This document shows, piece by piece, positions 8,827-16,925 of a DNA stretch of 63,205 nucleotides (the first letter of the stretch is position 1; the number at the start of each line of letters is the position of its first letter). Source of the stretch: Ilumatobacter sp. (GTDB lineage: Bacteria; Actinomycetota; Acidimicrobiia; Acidimicrobiales; Ilumatobacteraceae); NCBI RefSeq assembly GCF_030065885.1, contig NZ_JASJCS010000018.1, forward strand, positions 1-63,205, in the 5' to 3' direction. Made by a program: the position numbers and the translations under genes. The notes beneath the pieces are model-generated. The model was not told the DNA's origin and did no database searches. It worked only from the letters and a program-made list of their open reading frames with translations.

Positions 8827-9099
8827 GTGAACCGCGACGCGCTCGACCTCGAACAGCCAGCCGAGAGTGGCGGTGGCGCACCGTCCCTCAAGCTGATCGC
8901 GCTGCTGCTGGTGACGATCGCTCTGGCGGTCTTCTTCTTCCAGAACGGCGATCGGGCCCCGGTCGAGTTCCTCTGGATGGACGGCGACTGGCCGGTCTGG
9001 ACGGTGATCGGCATCTCGGTCCTGGCGGGCGTCGTGCTCGACCGGCTGTTCACGTGGCAGTGGCGCCGCGCCCGCCGGCGCAAGCAAACCGCCGCGTGA
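8827..9099 (+). CDS. LapA-domain (DUF1049) small membrane protein
   Basis: A 90-residue protein with two hydrophobic segments (about residues 21-38 and 52-70) separated by QNGDRAPVEFLWMDGDWP, and a basic tail WRRARRRKQTAA. This is the layout of the LapA/DUF1049 family, which in Proteobacteria takes part in lipopolysaccharide assembly; its role in an organism without LPS is unknown. GTG start. Its stop overlaps the GTG of the following hydrolase (GTGA), so the two are probably translated together. Confidence 0.75.
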   Translation: MNRDALDLEQPAESGGGAPSLKLIALLLVTIALAVFFFQNGDRAPVEFLWMDGDWPVWTVIGISVLAGVVLDRLFTWQWRRARRRKQTAA

Positions 9100-9947
9100 T
9101 CTCGCTCCCGTCGAGCGACGGCGTGCAGCTCGCGCTGCACGACTTCGGCGGCGCCGGGCCGCCACTGCTGATCGCCCACGCCACCGGCTTCCACGCTCAC
9201 TGCTACGTGCCCGTCGCCCGGGAGCTGTCGGCCGCGTATCGCTGCCATGCCGTCGACGTCCGTGGCCACGGCGAGTCGACGGTTCCGGAGCATTGGCAGG
9301 TCGATTGGTCCCGGTTCGGTGACGACGTCGTCGCTGCGGCACGCCATGTGCGCGACGGGACCGGTGAACCCATCGTCGGCGTCGGCCACTCGATGGGCGG
9401 CGCGGCGCTCCTCATGGCGGCGTGCCGCGAGCCGGAGCTGTTCACGTCGCTCGTGTTGTTCGAGCCGATCGCGTTCCCGTCGGGCGACCAGCGGATCGAC
9501 ATCCATTCGGTCCCGATCGTGCAGTCGGCGCTGCGTCGCCGCCGACGTTTCGCGTCCGTCGACGACGCACACGACAACTTCCGCGGCAAGGCGCCGCTGT
9601 CGCTCATGACACCCGAGGTGCTCCGCCTCTACGTCGAGCACGGCTTCCGGGCGACCACCGACGACATCGGCAATCCCTGCGTCGAGCTCCGTTGCACGCC
9701 CGAGCTCGAGGCCGGCATCTTCGTGGCGGCGCGCGAGAACGGCGTGTGGGAGCTGCTGCCCGGGGTCGAGATCCCGGTGGTCGTCGCGTCCGGTGTGGTC
9801 GAGGACGACCAGCCATCTGCACGCGCCGACGGGATCGCCGAACGCCTCCCGGACGGGCGGTACGTCTCCCTCCCCCACATGACGCACCTCGGCCCGTTCA
9901 GCCACCCGGACGAGGTCGCTGCGCTCGTCGTCCGTCCCGGCCGATAG
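9096..9947 (+). CDS. Alpha/beta hydrolase
   Basis: A 283-residue alpha/beta-hydrolase. The oxyanion region is IAHATGFHAH, the nucleophile serine is in GHSMGGAAL, the acid is probably in SGVVEDDQPS, and the histidine is in PHMTHLGPF. The family covers esterases, epoxide hydrolases and C-C hydrolases; the product is not predictable. I use the GTG overlapping the upstream stop. An in-frame start at 9054 would lie inside the LapA-domain gene and adds only a basic, non-conserved stretch. Confidence 0.85.
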   Translation: MISLPSSDGVQLALHDFGGAGPPLLIAHATGFHAHCYVPVARELSAAYRCHAVDVRGHGESTVPEHWQVDWSRFGDDVVAAARHVRDGTGEPIVGVGHSMGGAALLMAACREPELFTSLVLFEPIAFPSGDQRIDIHSVPIVQSALRRRRRFASVDDAHDNFRGKAPLSLMTPEVLRLYVEHGFRATTDDIGNPCVELRCTPELEAGIFVAARENGVWELLPGVEIPVVVASGVVEDDQPSARADGIAERLPDGRYVSLPHMTHLGPFSHPDEVAALVVRPGR

Positions 9948-9967
9948 GGGTCCTGGCTTCCTCTCGC

Positions 9968-10369
9968 ATGTCCCTGCTGCTCCTCGTCATGCTCGTGCTG
10001 GGCCTGGTCGCCTTCACCCCGATCGTGCTCACTGCGCGATGGCTCGCACGTGGGCAGCGACATCGCATCGGCCTCGCCGTGGCAGCCACCGCTGCGATGT
10101 TGTTCTGGCTCGTGCTGCCCGTCTACGTCGTCGGCGCCGCGTGGTGCCCCGACGACGCGTGGGAGGTGCCCGTCCGGATCGGGTTGTACGCGCTGGTCCT
10201 CGGCGGCGTGTATGCCGCCGGCTTGTCGTACGACGTGGCCCGTTCTCACGGCGCGGGTCGGCTGACGGGTTGCCTCGCGGTCGCCGCGGTGGCGCTGACG
10301 GCTGTCACGGTGGTCTCGTTGCTGTCGAGCGCCGCGTCGGGGATCCTGGCCCATCCGTACTGCGGCTGA
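9968..10369 (+). CDS. Small integral membrane protein, unknown function
   Basis: A 133-residue protein with about four hydrophobic segments (near residues 3-22, 32-53, 66-86 and 100-121). No recognised domain. It follows the hydrolase by 20 bases. The only ATG that keeps the first membrane segment whole is at 9968. Confidence 0.6.
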   Translation: MSLLLLVMLVLGLVAFTPIVLTARWLARGQRHRIGLAVAATAAMLFWLVLPVYVVGAAWCPDDAWEVPVRIGLYALVLGGVYAAGLSYDVARSHGAGRLTGCLAVAAVALTAVTVVSLLSSAASGILAHPYCG

Positions 10370-10399
10370 CGGTCACGAACCGATGCAACACCCCGCGCG

Positions 10400-10405
10400 T
10401 ACGAT
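10400..10405 (+). promoter_or_regulatory. -10 box TACGAT, start at 10416
   Basis: TACGAT lies 10 nt before ATG 10416, slightly further than in other leaderless starts of the window. The upstream in-frame ATG at 10383 precedes this box. Confidence 0.45.
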
Positions 10406-10415
10406 TGGTCGCATC

Positions 10416-11261
10416 ATGACCGACGTGGCAGCCGAAGCGACGTGGACCGTCCCGACGAGCCTCTCGCCGTCGCGGGTCGAGTCGTTCCTGTCGTGCCCGC
10501 TGGCCTTCCGGTTCTCCTCGATCGAGAAGCTGCCCGATCCACCGACCGTCGCGACCACGCGAGGGTCCCTCGTGCACCGGGCCCTCGAGCTGTTCTTCCT
10601 CCGGCCCGTCGCCGAGCGCACGCCGGCAGCGCTCGATCGCTGTGCCGACGCGGCCATCGCCGAGTACCGCGAGCATCCCGACTTCGTGCAGCTCTCGCTG
10701 ACGCCCGACGAGGTCGAGCGCTTCGACCACGAGTGTCGCGAGCTCGTCGCCAACTACCTCGGCATGGAAGACCCGACCACCGTGCGCGACATCGGGCTCG
10801 AGCTCAAGCTCGAAGCGCCGGTCGGCGACCTCACGCTCCGCGGCATCATCGATCGGCTCGAGCTCGACCCGCAGGGCGAGCTCGTCGTCACCGACTACAA
10901 GACCGGCCGGGCTCCCAGTCCCAACTGGGAGCGCAAGAGCCTGTCGGGCGTGCACTTCTACGCCTTCCTGTGCGAGTCGGTGTTCGGCCGGCGGCCGGCT
11001 GCGATCCGGCTGATGTACCTCAAGTCGGGCGAGACGATCACGGCGACGCCGTCGGCCCAGTCCACGAAGTTCATGACGACGCGGACGAGTGCGGTCTGGA
11101 AGGCCGTTGCCACCGCGTGCGAGCGCGACGACTTCCGGCCCCGCCAGAGCGCGCTCTGCAACCACTGCGCCTACCAGCGGTGGTGCCCCGAGTTCGGCGG
11201 TGACCCGGCGCTCGCCGCCGCAGAGGCGCCTGTCGTGCTCGGCGGCGCCGTGCCTGCATGA
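10416..11261 (+). CDS. RecB-family PD-(D/E)XK nuclease with a Cys cluster
   Basis: A 281-residue nuclease of the RecB/Cas4 type. Near the N terminus is SRVESFLSCPLAFRF with Cys27; the nuclease core is RGSLVHRALE, then ELVVTDYKTGR containing the D-K pair; the C-terminal cysteines are C248, C251 and C257. One plus three cysteines in this arrangement bind a 4Fe-4S cluster in Cas4 and AddB. Stand-alone members of this family are common in Actinobacteria and are linked to DNA repair. The stop overlaps the ATG of the PAP2 gene (ATGA). No CRISPR array is near, so a Cas4 role is unlikely. Confidence 0.85.
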   Translation: MTDVAAEATWTVPTSLSPSRVESFLSCPLAFRFSSIEKLPDPPTVATTRGSLVHRALELFFLRPVAERTPAALDRCADAAIAEYREHPDFVQLSLTPDEVERFDHECRELVANYLGMEDPTTVRDIGLELKLEAPVGDLTLRGIIDRLELDPQGELVVTDYKTGRAPSPNWERKSLSGVHFYAFLCESVFGRRPAAIRLMYLKSGETITATPSAQSTKFMTTRTSAVWKAVATACERDDFRPRQSALCNHCAYQRWCPEFGGDPALAAAEAPVVLGGAVPA

Positions 11262-11791
11262 CATCGATCGTCGGCGCGTTCGACGACTGGGCCGATGCGC
11301 AACTCGAACTGATCCGCGGCACACCGACGATCGACCGGCTGATGACGGCCGCCACGCACGCCGGCGAGTTCAGCGTCATCTGGCACGGCTGCAGCCTGCT
11401 GCGCGGCATCATCGTGGGGCGGCCCGACCAGATCGTCGCCATGGCCGCAGGCATCGGCACCGAGAGCCTCATCGTCAACCAGGGCCTGAAGCGCCTGTTC
11501 CGACGCACCCGACCGACCGAGTCCGGCGACGAGCGATTCGACATCCGCACCCCGCTGACGTCCTCGTTCCCGAGCGGCCACGCGAGCGCAGCCGCGTTCG
11601 CGGCGACGGTCCTGGTCGGGTGGGACGGTCGCCGCTCGCTGCCGCTGTGGGGATCGCTCGCCACGCTGGTCGCCGTCAGCCGGCCCTACGTGCGCATCCA
11701 CCACGCCTCCGACGTGGTCGGCGGCGCCCTGGTCGGTGTGGCGCTGGCGGCGGGCGCACGGCGTGTGATGCGCCGGTTCGGCGTCGGTTGA
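11258..11791 (+). CDS. PAP2-family membrane phosphatase
   Basis: A 177-residue protein with the three motifs of the PAP2/vanadium-haloperoxidase family: KRLFRRTRP, PSGH in SSFPSGHAS, and SRPYVRIHHASD. These enzymes remove phosphate from lipid phosphates such as phosphatidic acid or polyprenyl pyrophosphate at the membrane. The neighbouring WS/DGAT gene would use diacylglycerol, the product of phosphatidate phosphatase, so a shared role in storage-lipid formation is plausible. ATG overlaps the upstream stop by 4 bases. Confidence 0.88.
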   Translation: MTSIVGAFDDWADAQLELIRGTPTIDRLMTAATHAGEFSVIWHGCSLLRGIIVGRPDQIVAMAAGIGTESLIVNQGLKRLFRRTRPTESGDERFDIRTPLTSSFPSGHASAAAFAATVLVGWDGRRSLPLWGSLATLVAVSRPYVRIHHASDVVGGALVGVALAAGARRVMRRFGVG

Positions 11792-11808
11792 TCTCGCAGC
11801 GGCGCCCG

Positions 11809-11814
11809 TAGCCT
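11809..11814 (+). promoter_or_regulatory. -10 box TAGCCT, leaderless start at 11821
   Basis: TAGCCT, 6 nt, ATG at 11821. Confidence 0.55.
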
Positions 11815-11820
11815 GCCCGC

Positions 11821-13200
11821 ATGAGCGATCTGCGCTTCGATCCGACGATGAGCGACGCCGAGGGCCTGATGTGGCGGCTCGAGAAGGACCCCCACCTCTC
11901 CTCGACGTTCGCGACCGTCACGGTGCTCGATCGGGCACCCGACTTCGACTCGTTCCGCCGCCGGATCGAGCGGGCGTCGGTCGCGATCCCCCGGCTCCGC
12001 CAACGGGTGATGCCGGCCCCCGCCAACCTGTCCCCGCCGGTCTGGGTCGACGATCCCGACTTCGACATCGACATGCACGTTCGTCGCATCGCCTGCCCGA
12101 AGCCGGGCTCGCTGCGGCAGGTGCTCGACATCGCTTCCCTGTTCGTCGCCGATCCGCTCGACCGGACCCGTCCGCTCTGGCAGTTCCTGGTCGTCGAGGG
12201 CATGCGTGGCGGCAAGGCAGCGATCGTCCAGAAGATGCACCACACGATCACCGACGGCGAGCGCGGCGTCGAGTTGTCGCTGCAGTACCTCGACTTCGAA
12301 CGCGACGCGCCCGAACCTCCGCCGCTCGCGGCCGACGACCAGCCGACTGCAGGCGAACCCGAGCCCGTCGGCACCGACGCACTGCGCGACCTCATCACCG
12401 GTGGACTGCGCCTGCCGATCGGCATCGCGAAGCAGGTCCGGGACCTGCTGGCCGACCCGGCCGGCATCCCCGACGCCTCCAGCGCAGCCGCCAACACGAT
12501 GCGCGGCATCATGTCGCAGCTCTCCGACACCGAGCAGGCGCGATCACCGCTGTGGACGTCGCGGTCCCTGCAGCGCCGCGTCGAGCCGGCCCGTGCGCCG
12601 TTCCGCGAGACCAAGGACGCCGCCAAACGACTCGGCGGCACCCTGAACACCGCCTTCCTCACGGCTGCCGCCGACGCCGCCTCCACTTATCACGTCGAGA
12701 TGGGCAGCCCGGTCGAATCGCTCCGAGCCTCGATGGCGATCTCGACCCGCACCGCCAGCTCGGGCTCGAACGCGTTCTCGCTCGCCCGCTTTCTGGTCCC
12801 GACCGCCGAGATGCCGATCGACGAACGGTTCCTCGCCATCCAGGAGGCCGCCGATCTCGCCCGCGAGGCCAACAAGCGCGCCGGGCTCGACACGCTGGCC
12901 GCCGTCACGTCGGCGCTGCCGACGTCGCTCATCACCCGTCTCGCCCGGCAGCAGGCTCAGACGATCGACTTCGCGACGTCGAACGTCAAGGGGTCGCCGG
13001 TGCCGTGCTACGTCGCCGGGGCGCAGTTGCTCGAGATCTACCCGATCGGCCCGCTCGGCGGCGTGGCCTTCAACCTGACGCTGATGTCGTACCTGGGGAG
13101 CCTCGACATGGCGCTCAACATCGACACCGCGGCCGTCGCCGAGCCCGAGTTGCTGACGCGTTGTCTCGACCGCTCGTTCAAGCGGTTGGCGAAGGTCTAG
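11821..13200 (+). CDS. Wax ester synthase/diacylglycerol acyltransferase (WS/DGAT)
   Basis: A 459-residue acyltransferase. The active-site motif HHxxxDG is present as H140-H141-TIT-D145-G146, and the C-terminal SNVKGSPVP, then GPLGGVAFNLTLMSYLGSLDMAL, match the family. It esterifies acyl-CoA onto diacylglycerol or long-chain alcohols to make triacylglycerol or wax ester, at the membrane or on lipid bodies. The stop TAG shares CTAG with the stop of the small convergent gene. Confidence 0.92.
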   Translation: MSDLRFDPTMSDAEGLMWRLEKDPHLSSTFATVTVLDRAPDFDSFRRRIERASVAIPRLRQRVMPAPANLSPPVWVDDPDFDIDMHVRRIACPKPGSLRQVLDIASLFVADPLDRTRPLWQFLVVEGMRGGKAAIVQKMHHTITDGERGVELSLQYLDFERDAPEPPPLAADDQPTAGEPEPVGTDALRDLITGGLRLPIGIAKQVRDLLADPAGIPDASSAAANTMRGIMSQLSDTEQARSPLWTSRSLQRRVEPARAPFRETKDAAKRLGGTLNTAFLTAAADAASTYHVEMGSPVESLRASMAISTRTASSGSNAFSLARFLVPTAEMPIDERFLAIQEAADLAREANKRAGLDTLAAVTSALPTSLITRLARQQAQTIDFATSNVKGSPVPCYVAGAQLLEIYPIGPLGGVAFNLTLMSYLGSLDMALNIDTAAVAEPELLTRCLDRSFKRLAKV

Positions 13201-13397
13201 TCGGCGTCGCTGAGCAGCGTGCGCAGGTCGAGCAGCAGGTCGGCGACCTCACCGGTCGAGACCAGCTCGCGCTGCATCATCTTGGCAAGTGCAGCGTCGA
13301 TGACCGCCACGGCCTCGGCCAGCACGTCACCGGGTGTGCCGGCATCGTCCACCATCAGGGTCGATTCGAGCGTCGGGGCGGGGAGCTGATCCGTCAT
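13197..13397 (-). CDS. Small hypothetical protein, 66 aa
   Basis: A 66-residue acidic protein beginning MTDQLPAPTLE with a helical body (DVLAEAVAVIDAALAKMMQRELVSTGEVADLLLDLRTLL). No recognised family. A TACGGT box at 13406-13411 (minus strand), 8 nt before the ATG, and the shared CTAG stop with the WS/DGAT gene support it as a real gene. Confidence 0.6.
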   Translation of the reverse strand: MTDQLPAPTLESTLMVDDAGTPGDVLAEAVAVIDAALAKMMQRELVSTGEVADLLLDLRTLLSDAD

Positions 13398-13405
13398 CGG
13401 CGATC

Positions 13406-13411
13406 ACCGTA
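13406..13411 (-). promoter_or_regulatory. -10 box TACGGT, leaderless start at 13397
   Basis: On the minus strand TACGGT is followed by 8 nt and ATG 13397. Confidence 0.5.
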
Positions 13412-13439
13412 TCGGCGTTTCGCCGCTCGCGCGCGCACC

Positions 13440-13479
13440 TAGCATGTGACACATGCGACCGAGCGGGCAGCCCGAATGA
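13440..13479 (+). promoter_or_regulatory. Leaderless box TAGCAT with an 8-codon ORF
   Basis: TAGCAT (13440-13445) is followed by 7 nt and ATG 13453, which opens an 8-codon ORF (MRPSGQPE) that stops at 13477-13479. A second tiny ORF (MSNPADRHG, ATG 13476) overlaps that stop and in turn overlaps the start of the 13498 gene. The chain could couple translation of the downstream gene to its leader. It could also be chance. Confidence 0.35.
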
Positions 13480-13497
13480 GCAACCCGGCTGATCGGC

Positions 13498-13761
13498 ATG
13501 GTTGAACGCACCTTGGCGGCCGTCGGCCTGCGACTCGGTGAAGCCATCCGGTTCCGCCGCCACGAGGGCGGCCGCTGGCTGGTCGGCAAGGTCGCCCGCA
13601 TCGAGGCCGACGGGAGCATCACGCTGCACGACCCCGACGGCGCAGCGCGGTCGCAGCGCCCCGAGCGGGTGCAGGTTCGGCGGCCCGGCAGCCGCGGGCG
13701 GCTGGTGTGGTGCGACGTGAGCGAGGTCGCTGTCACCTGGGAGCAACTCGAGCTGTTCTAG
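13498..13761 (+). CDS. Small SH3-like protein ending in QLELF
   Basis: An 87-residue protein with a beta-rich middle (EAIRFRRHEGGRWLVGKVARI, then DGSITLHDPDGAAR), suggestive of an SH3/KOW-like barrel, and the C-terminal residues EQLELF. QLxLF at a free C terminus is the classic peptide by which polymerases and repair proteins bind the sliding clamp. No known family is recognised. The gene lies between the small minus-strand gene and a terminator-like hairpin. Start ATG 13498 is the first after the in-frame stop at 13477. Confidence 0.6.
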   Translation: MVERTLAAVGLRLGEAIRFRRHEGGRWLVGKVARIEADGSITLHDPDGAARSQRPERVQVRRPGSRGRLVWCDVSEVAVTWEQLELF

Positions 13762-13769
13762 CTCTTTCG

Positions 13770-13791
13770 GGCTTCGCCGACCGGCGAAGCC
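13770..13791. terminator. Hairpin between convergent genes
   Basis: GGCTTCGCCG and CGGCGAAGCC form a perfect 10-bp inverted repeat separated by AC (a 4-nt loop in practice), 8 bases after the stop of the QLELF gene. There is no T-run, as is usual in high-GC Actinobacteria. Confidence 0.55.
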
Positions 13792-14048
13792 GGATCGGCT
13801 GCACCTCCGAGCTCGCCGCCTCCGCTTCGCTTCGGCGCTCACCCGCCTCCACATTGCGACGCGGTCGACCGGCGACATGGGCGTCGGCACGCCACAGCAT
13901 CACACCCAGCGAAGCCGGATCGGCTGCGCCTGACCGGGCGTCGCCACGTGTCAGATCTGCGACGCGGTCGACCGGCGACATGGGCGTCGGCACGCCACTC
14001 TCGCGAAGCCGGATCGACTGCGCCTGACCGAGCGTCGCCACGTGTCAG
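13784..14048 (+). repeat. Direct repeats of about 100 bp
   Basis: Two modules alternate. Module A (40 bases, beginning GCGACGCGGTCGACCGGCGA) occurs at 13856-13895 and 13959-13998, identical, 103 bases apart. Module B (46 bases, beginning GCGAAGCCGGATCG and ending CACGTGTCAG) occurs at 13909-13954 and 14003-14048 with two differences, and its first 19 bases occur a third time at 13784-13802. The last copy contains the stop codon of the SDR gene. The interval 13762-14044 holds no gene I can support. Confidence 0.8.
13808..13870 (+). repeat. Dispersed intergenic repeat, copy 1
   Basis: A stretch beginning CGAGCTCGCC and running through CTCCGCTTCGCTTCGGCG to GCGACGCGGTCGACC. Related copies lie at 24186-24247 (minus strand) and 35641-35702 (plus). 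Each copy lies 3' of a gene and in that gene's orientation. Confidence 0.65.
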
Positions 14049-14794
14049 CGGCCGCCGGAGGTGTTGATGAACGAGCCCGTCACGTAGCTGGCGGCATCGG
14101 AGGCGAGCCACAGGATCGCCTCGGCGACCTCGTCGGCGTCACCACCCCGCTGCATCGGCACGTGTACGGACAGCTTCTCGACTCGGTCCTCGATACCCGA
14201 GAGCTCGTGGATGTCGGTGTAGATGAGGCCCGGTCGCACCGCATTGACCCGGACGCCTTCGGAGGCGACCTCCTTCGCGAGCCCGATGGTGACGGTGTCG
14301 AGGGCGCCCTTCGTCGCCGCGTAGTCGATGTACTCATTCGGGCTGCCGAGGTAGGAGGCGGCCGACGACACGTTGACGATCGCCCCACCGGCACCACCGT
14401 GGCGCGTCGACATGTGTCGGACCGCCTCACGGAGCGCCACGATCGCACCGATCACGTTGACCGCCATCACGTCACGCAGACGTTCCACGTCGAACTCGTC
14501 GAGCCGCATGGCGGGATGCAGCGTCCCGGCGTTGTTGACGAACGCCGCGATCGGACCCACCTCGGCCACGGTCGTCGCGAAGGCAGCGACGACGTCGGCC
14601 TCGTCGGCGACGTCGGCCCGAACGGCCAGCGCGCGGGCGCCCGTCGACTCGCACTCGGCGACGACCGCGTCAGCGGCGTCGGCGCTCCGGACGAACGTGA
14701 TCACCACGTCGTAGCCCCGCGCGGCCGCGAGCCGCGCCGTCGCAGCACCGATGCCGCGGCTCCCCCCGGTGATCAACATGACGGGCCGGGCCAT
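14045..14794 (-). CDS. Short-chain dehydrogenase/reductase
   Basis: A 249-residue classical SDR. The cofactor motif is TGGSRGIGAATA, followed by NNAGTL, the catalytic serine in NVSSAAS, the YxxxK in YAATKGA, and the C-terminal SYVTGSFINTSGG typical of FabG-like enzymes. Substrate unknown. I start at MARPVMLITGG (ATG 14794); the upstream open frame has no homology. The start faces the S9 peptidase gene, so the two are divergent. Its stop codon lies inside a copy of the local direct repeat. Confidence 0.88.
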   Translation of the reverse strand: MARPVMLITGGSRGIGAATARLAAARGYDVVITFVRSADAADAVVAECESTGARALAVRADVADEADVVAAFATTVAEVGPIAAFVNNAGTLHPAMRLDEFDVERLRDVMAVNVIGAIVALREAVRHMSTRHGGAGGAIVNVSSAASYLGSPNEYIDYAATKGALDTVTIGLAKEVASEGVRVNAVRPGLIYTDIHELSGIEDRVEKLSVHVPMQRGGDADEVAEAILWLASDAASYVTGSFINTSGGR

Positions 14795-14843
14795 GACGCA
14801 GAGTCTGGCACCAACGGCACCGGGGGGCCGGCGGGAGCTGGGA

Positions 14844-14849
14844 TACCGT
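14844..14849 (+). promoter_or_regulatory. -10 box TACCGT, leaderless start at 14856
   Basis: TACCGT, 6 nt, GTG at 14856. It fixes the start of the S9 peptidase downstream of the in-frame ATGs at 14751 and 14778. Confidence 0.6.
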
Positions 14850-14855
14850 GTCGGC

Positions 14856-16868
14856 GTGCCGGACACCGAGACCCCCTCACGCCACGCCGAGATCGCCCGC
14901 GATCTGATCCATCTCCGCTCGGCGGTCGGCCAACCGAAGCTCAGCCCCGACGGCCGGCACGTCGCGGCCGTCGTGGCCACCGTCGACCTCGACGAGAACA
15001 CGACGCGCACCAGGGTCTGGCTCGACGGTGCACCCGTCACGGCCGGGCCGAGGGACTCGCAACCCACGTGGTCACCCGATGGGCGGTGGCTCGCGTTCAC
15101 CAGCCGACGCGACGACGACTCGAAGAAGCCGACACTGCACGTCATGCCCGTCCACGGCCCTGGCGAGGTTCGCACCGTGTGCACGATGCCCGACGGCCTC
15201 GGCGAGTTGGCCTGGTCGCCCGACGGGCGGTGGCTCGGGTTCCTCAGCCGCACCCGCGACTCGCGCTACGACGCGAAGGACGCGACGTGGCAGTCGCCCC
15301 GCAAGATCGAGCGGTTCCTGTCGCGCCTCAACGGCGAGAACTGGATCTTCGACCGACCGCAGCACGTGTACGTCGTGGCCGCCGACGGCACGGGGCAGCC
15401 GCGCAACCTGACCGAGGGCGAGTTCGCGTACGGCGGATTCTCGTGGCTCGCCGACTCGAGCGGCGTCGTCGCGTCCGGTACCGCGCACGAGACGTGGGAC
15501 GAGGACGCCGCCGAGGACTTGTACGTCGTGCCCCTCGACGGCGAGATCCGGGCACTCACCCAGCAGACGGGGAAGTACGTCGCCCCAGCCGTCTCCCCCG
15601 ATGGCCGGCAGGTGGCGTTCATGGGCCTCGACAACGCGCAGGAGTATCCGCAGAACGCCAAGATCGGCCTCGTCGACGTCGACGGCGGTGAGCACCGCTG
15701 GATCAGCACGGGCCTCGACCGCACGTTCTTCGCGATGGCCTGCCCCCAGGCGCCCGTGTGGGAGACCAGCGACACGCTGCTGGCGGTGGCCGAGGACCGG
15801 GGCGACACCCACCTCTACCGGCTCCATGTCGACGGCCGGGCACCCGAGCCGATCACCGACGGGCCGACAACGGTCCAGGGCTACGACGTCGCGGGCGACG
15901 TGATCGCCACGACCCGATCCGACGTCACGCACGGTGGCGAGCTGTGGATCACCCGCGCCGGCGACGACGAGCAGCTCACCCACGTCGCCGGCGTCCACCG
16001 CGGTTGGGAGAAGTTCACGGTGACGTGCACCGACGGTTCCGACGACATCGACGCCTGGATCATGCGACCCGACGACTTCGATCCCGACCAGCGGTACCCC
16101 CTGCTGCTCAACGTCCACGGCGGCCCGTTCACGCAGTACGGCGAGTACTTCTTCGACGAGGCCCAGATGCAGGCCGCAGCGGGCTTCGTGGTGCTGATGT
16201 CGAACCCGCGGGGTGGCAGCGGCCGGCACACCGCCTGGGGCCAGGCGATCATGGGTCCGAAGCACCCGACCGCGCCGGGAACCGGTTGGGGCAGCGTCGA
16301 CGTCGACGACGTGATCGCCGTCCTCGACGCAACACTCGATCGATACACGTTCTGCGACCCCGAACGGGTCGGCATGCTGGGCGGCAGCTACGGCGGGTAC
16401 ATGGCGACGACGCTCGCCGCCCGCTACGGCGACCGGTTCGTCGGCATCTGCTCGGAACGTGCGGTGAACAACCTGCTCACCGAGGAGTGGTCGTCCGACG
16501 TCGCCACGTTCTTCCGCGCCGAGCACGGCCCCACCGTCGTCGAGGACCCCGGCGAGTACACCCGGATGTCGCCGATCACGATGGCGCACGACATCCACGT
16601 CCCGATGCTGATCATCCACAGCGAGGACGACTTCCGCTGCCCGATCAACCAAGCCGAGGAGCTGTGGGTCACGCTCAAGCTGCTCAAGCGGGACGTGACC
16701 TTCTACCGGTTCCCCAGTGAGAACCACGAGCTGTCGCGGTCGGGATCGCCGGTGCACCGGCGCATGCGGGCCGAGATCATCCTCGACTGGTTCGCCGACC
16801 TGCTGCTGCCGGCCGACGACACCGACGCGGACGCCACCACCGAGGAGACCGGGTCAGCGGCCACGTGA
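14856..16868 (+). CDS. S9-family prolyl oligopeptidase-like peptidase
   Basis: A 670-residue enzyme with an N-terminal beta-propeller (repeats such as GQPKLSPDGRHVAAVV, then DSQPTWSPDGRWLAFTS and LGELAWSPDGRWLGFLS) and a C-terminal alpha/beta-hydrolase domain. The nucleophile is S511 in GGSYGGYM, the acid is the aspartate pair in HSEDDFRCP, and the histidine is in ENHELSRSG. Family members cut short peptides after proline or acyl-amino acids. No signal peptide, so cytoplasmic. I start at the GTG behind TACCGT; earlier ATGs would overlap the divergent SDR gene. Confidence 0.9.
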   Translation: MPDTETPSRHAEIARDLIHLRSAVGQPKLSPDGRHVAAVVATVDLDENTTRTRVWLDGAPVTAGPRDSQPTWSPDGRWLAFTSRRDDDSKKPTLHVMPVHGPGEVRTVCTMPDGLGELAWSPDGRWLGFLSRTRDSRYDAKDATWQSPRKIERFLSRLNGENWIFDRPQHVYVVAADGTGQPRNLTEGEFAYGGFSWLADSSGVVASGTAHETWDEDAAEDLYVVPLDGEIRALTQQTGKYVAPAVSPDGRQVAFMGLDNAQEYPQNAKIGLVDVDGGEHRWISTGLDRTFFAMACPQAPVWETSDTLLAVAEDRGDTHLYRLHVDGRAPEPITDGPTTVQGYDVAGDVIATTRSDVTHGGELWITRAGDDEQLTHVAGVHRGWEKFTVTCTDGSDDIDAWIMRPDDFDPDQRYPLLLNVHGGPFTQYGEYFFDEAQMQAAAGFVVLMSNPRGGSGRHTAWGQAIMGPKHPTAPGTGWGSVDVDDVIAVLDATLDRYTFCDPERVGMLGGSYGGYMATTLAARYGDRFVGICSERAVNNLLTEEWSSDVATFFRAEHGPTVVEDPGEYTRMSPITMAHDIHVPMLIIHSEDDFRCPINQAEELWVTLKLLKRDVTFYRFPSENHELSRSGSPVHRRMRAEIILDWFADLLLPADDTDADATTEETGSAAT

Positions 16869-16919
16869 CGCCGGCCGCCGGCCAGGCGCGGTCGTTGCCC
16901 GGTCGCGCTCCGGGCGTGC

Positions 16920-16925
16920 GACAAT
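16920..16925 (+). promoter_or_regulatory. Possible -10 box GACAAT, start at 16934
   Basis: GACAAT, 8 nt, ATG at 16934, which is the start that leaves an intact signal peptide. Confidence 0.4.

Noticed and set aside
10416-11261. RecB-type nuclease as Cas4
   Set aside because: It has the cysteines of Cas4, but there is no CRISPR array or other cas gene in the window.
13784-14048. The direct repeats as a CRISPR array
   Set aside because: Only two full copies, long modules, no regular unique spacers and no cas genes.
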